This document shows, piece after piece, positions 54,186 through 55,493 of a stretch of 55,493 bases of DNA. A program made the translations under genes and the position numbers. The number at the start of each line of letters is the position of its first letter. Positions within the stretch are counted from its first letter, which is position 1. Source of the stretch: Paludibacteraceae bacterium (GTDB lineage: Bacteria > Bacteroidota > Bacteroidia > Bacteroidales > Paludibacteraceae); contig JAFRNH010000013.1 in NCBI GenBank assembly GCA_017430235.1, forward strand, positions 1 to 55,493, given 5' to 3'. The notes beneath the pieces are model-generated. The model had not been told where the DNA came from. It saw only the letters and a list, made by a program, of their open reading frames with translations, and made no database searches.

Positions 54186-55493
54186 TTATCCTACCTGAGA
54201 ACCATTAGCAACTTGCTTAGAAGGTGAAATCACCACTAAGTTACCATCACTGTTAACAGCAGACATAATCATACCTTGGCTCTCCAAGCCCATCATCTTA
54301 CGAGTAGGGAAATTAGCCACGAAACAAACCTGTTTGCCTACCAACTCAGCAGGATCAGGATATGATTTTGCTATACCAGAAAGAATGGTTCGTCCACCCA
54401 AACCATCATCAATCTTGAATTGAAGCAGTTTATCTGATTTCTTCACCTTTTGGCACTCCAACACCGTTCCGACGCGGATATCCAACTTTGCGAAATCATC
54501 TATCGTGCTTTGACCATTGATAGGATCTGGTTGCCAGTTATTCTTCTCATTCTCTTTCTTATTGTTCTCCAAACGTTGAATCTGAGCTTCGATGGCATCG
54601 TCTTCAATCTTTTCGAAGAGCAACTCTGGCGTACCCAACTCAGCACCAGTCTTTAACAAATCGATTCTACCCAATTGGTTCCATTCAAACGACTGCATAT
54701 TCAACATCTTACGAAGTTTCTCTGACGAGAAAGGCAAGAATGGTTCAAATGCAATGGCCAAATTGGCAGCGATTTGCAGACTCAAATGGAGGATAGACAA
54801 TGTACGATCCATATCTGTCTTCGCCAATTTCCATGGTTCCGTATCAGCCAAATACTTGTTACCAATACGAGCCAAGTTCATTGCCTCCTTCTGGGCATCG
54901 CGGAACTTAAAGTTATCCAACAAAGACTCTAGTTTTTCCTTCACATCAGCGAACTCCTTCAAAGTCTCCTTATCGTAGTCAGTCATCTGAGAAACAGGAG
55001 GCACCTTACCATCGCAGTATTTCTTTGTCAAGACCAAAGCACGGTTGACGAAGTTACCATAGATAGCCACCAACTCACTGTTGTTGCGAGTTTGGAAATC
55101 CTTCCATGTGAAGTCATTATCCTTTGTTTCAGGAGCATTGGCTGTCAACACATAACGAAGCGTATCTTGCTTACCAGGGAAATCGACCAAATATTCATTC
55201 AACCAAACCGCCCAGTTACGAGAGGTGGATATTTTGTCACCTTCAAGGTTCAAGAACTCATTACTTGGTACATTATCTGGCAATATATAGCTACCCTCAG
55301 CTTTCAACATAGCAGGGAAGACGATGCAATGGAAAACGATGTTGTCCTTTCCGATGAAATGAATCAAGCGGGTTTCAGGATCTTTCCACCACTTCTCCCA
55401 GTTTCCATATTTTTCAGGATTGTTATCGCACAGCTCCTTCGTGTTACTGATATAGCCGATAGGGGCATCGAACCACACATAAAGCACTTTTCC
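54186..55493 (-). CDS. metG: Methionyl-tRNA synthetase, C-terminal part (5' end outside window)
   Basis: 436 residues visible on the minus strand, running off the right edge without a true start. The enzyme charges tRNA-Met. Visible elements: [20 protein letters not shown] at the start of the window part, the second ATP-binding motif as KISTS ([15 protein letters not shown]), the anticodon-binding helical domain, and a C-terminal EMAP-like tRNA-binding domain ([20 protein letters not shown] ... [13 protein letters not shown]). The KISTS form is a known variant of KMSKS in this subgroup. Followed by the copy B double-hairpin terminator. Confidence 0.97.
   Translation of the reverse strand, partial: GKVLYVWFDAPIGYISNTKELCDNNPEKYGNWEKWWKDPETRLIHFIGKDNIVFHCIVFPAMLKAEGSYILPDNVPSNEFLNLEGDKISTSRNWAVWLNEYLVDFPGKQDTLRYVLTANAPETKDNDFTWKDFQTRNNSELVAIYGNFVNRALVLTKKYCDGKVPPVSQMTDYDKETLKEFADVKEKLESLLDNFKFRDAQKEAMNLARIGNKYLADTEPWKLAKTDMDRTLSILHLSLQIAANLAIAFEPFLPFSSEKLRKMLNMQSFEWNQLGRIDLLKTGAELGTPELLFEKIEDDAIEAQIQRLENNKKENEKNNWQPDPINGQSTIDDFAKLDIRVGTVLECQKVKKSDKLLQFKIDDGLGGRTILSGIAKSYPDPAELVGKQVCFVANFPTRKMMGLESQGMIMSAVNSDGNLVVISPSKQVANGSQVG

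Overview
The window comes from a member of the Bacteroidota, most likely a Bacteroidales species with a type IX secretion system (T9SS). The evidence is the repeated Bacteroides-type promoter box (TAnnTTTG), several very large secreted proteins ending in T9SS sorting domains, hybrid CarboxypepD/TonB proteins, a short Bacteroidota-type arginine decarboxylase, and a tmRNA tag GENNYALAA. I cannot name a genus from sequence alone. The first and last genes (metallophosphoesterase and metG) are cut by the window edges.

Layout. 1-5.9 kb is housekeeping: phosphoesterase, speA and fabG on the minus strand, then groES-groEL on the plus strand behind a strikingly good sigma-54-type promoter. 6-13.5 kb holds a tandem AAA+ ATPase, an MBOAT plus SGNH O-acetylation pair, an AMP-forming acyl-CoA ligase and a small outer-membrane-like protein. 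13.5-15.6 kb is a small accessory patch: a truncated serine recombinase, hicA/hicB and a DUF2442 protein. 15.6-37.4 kb is dominated by exported proteins: a Cys-rich repeat protein, a CotH/lamin-tail protein, a glutaredoxin-SPOR fusion, a 1654-residue and a 2030-residue repeat protein, and a pectate lyase. The tmRNA gene (ssrA) sits between the two giants. 37.4-43.9 kb is an array of six tandem paralogues, each with a Cys-rich N-terminal head, a hydrophobic segment, a CarboxypepD-like domain and a TonB C-terminal domain. 43.9-51.5 kb is RNase Y, zapA and a coiled-coil partner, a heterodimeric ABC exporter, a YitT-type membrane protein and a small hydrolase-like protein.

51.6-54.2 kb holds the most interesting accessory locus. 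It is a tight four-gene minus-strand operon: HEPN protein, unknown protein, SecB-like chaperone, second HEPN protein. The unknown protein ends in NNYYALAA, almost the tail of the tmRNA tag (NNYALAA) encoded in this same window. This looks like a toxin-antitoxin-chaperone (TAC) module in which one component carries a built-in degradation tag and the SecB-like protein shields it. The operon is bracketed by two pairs of repeats: a 52-bp repeat and a double-hairpin repeat of about 70 bp. Function is inferred; the gene order, repeats and tail are read directly from the sequence.
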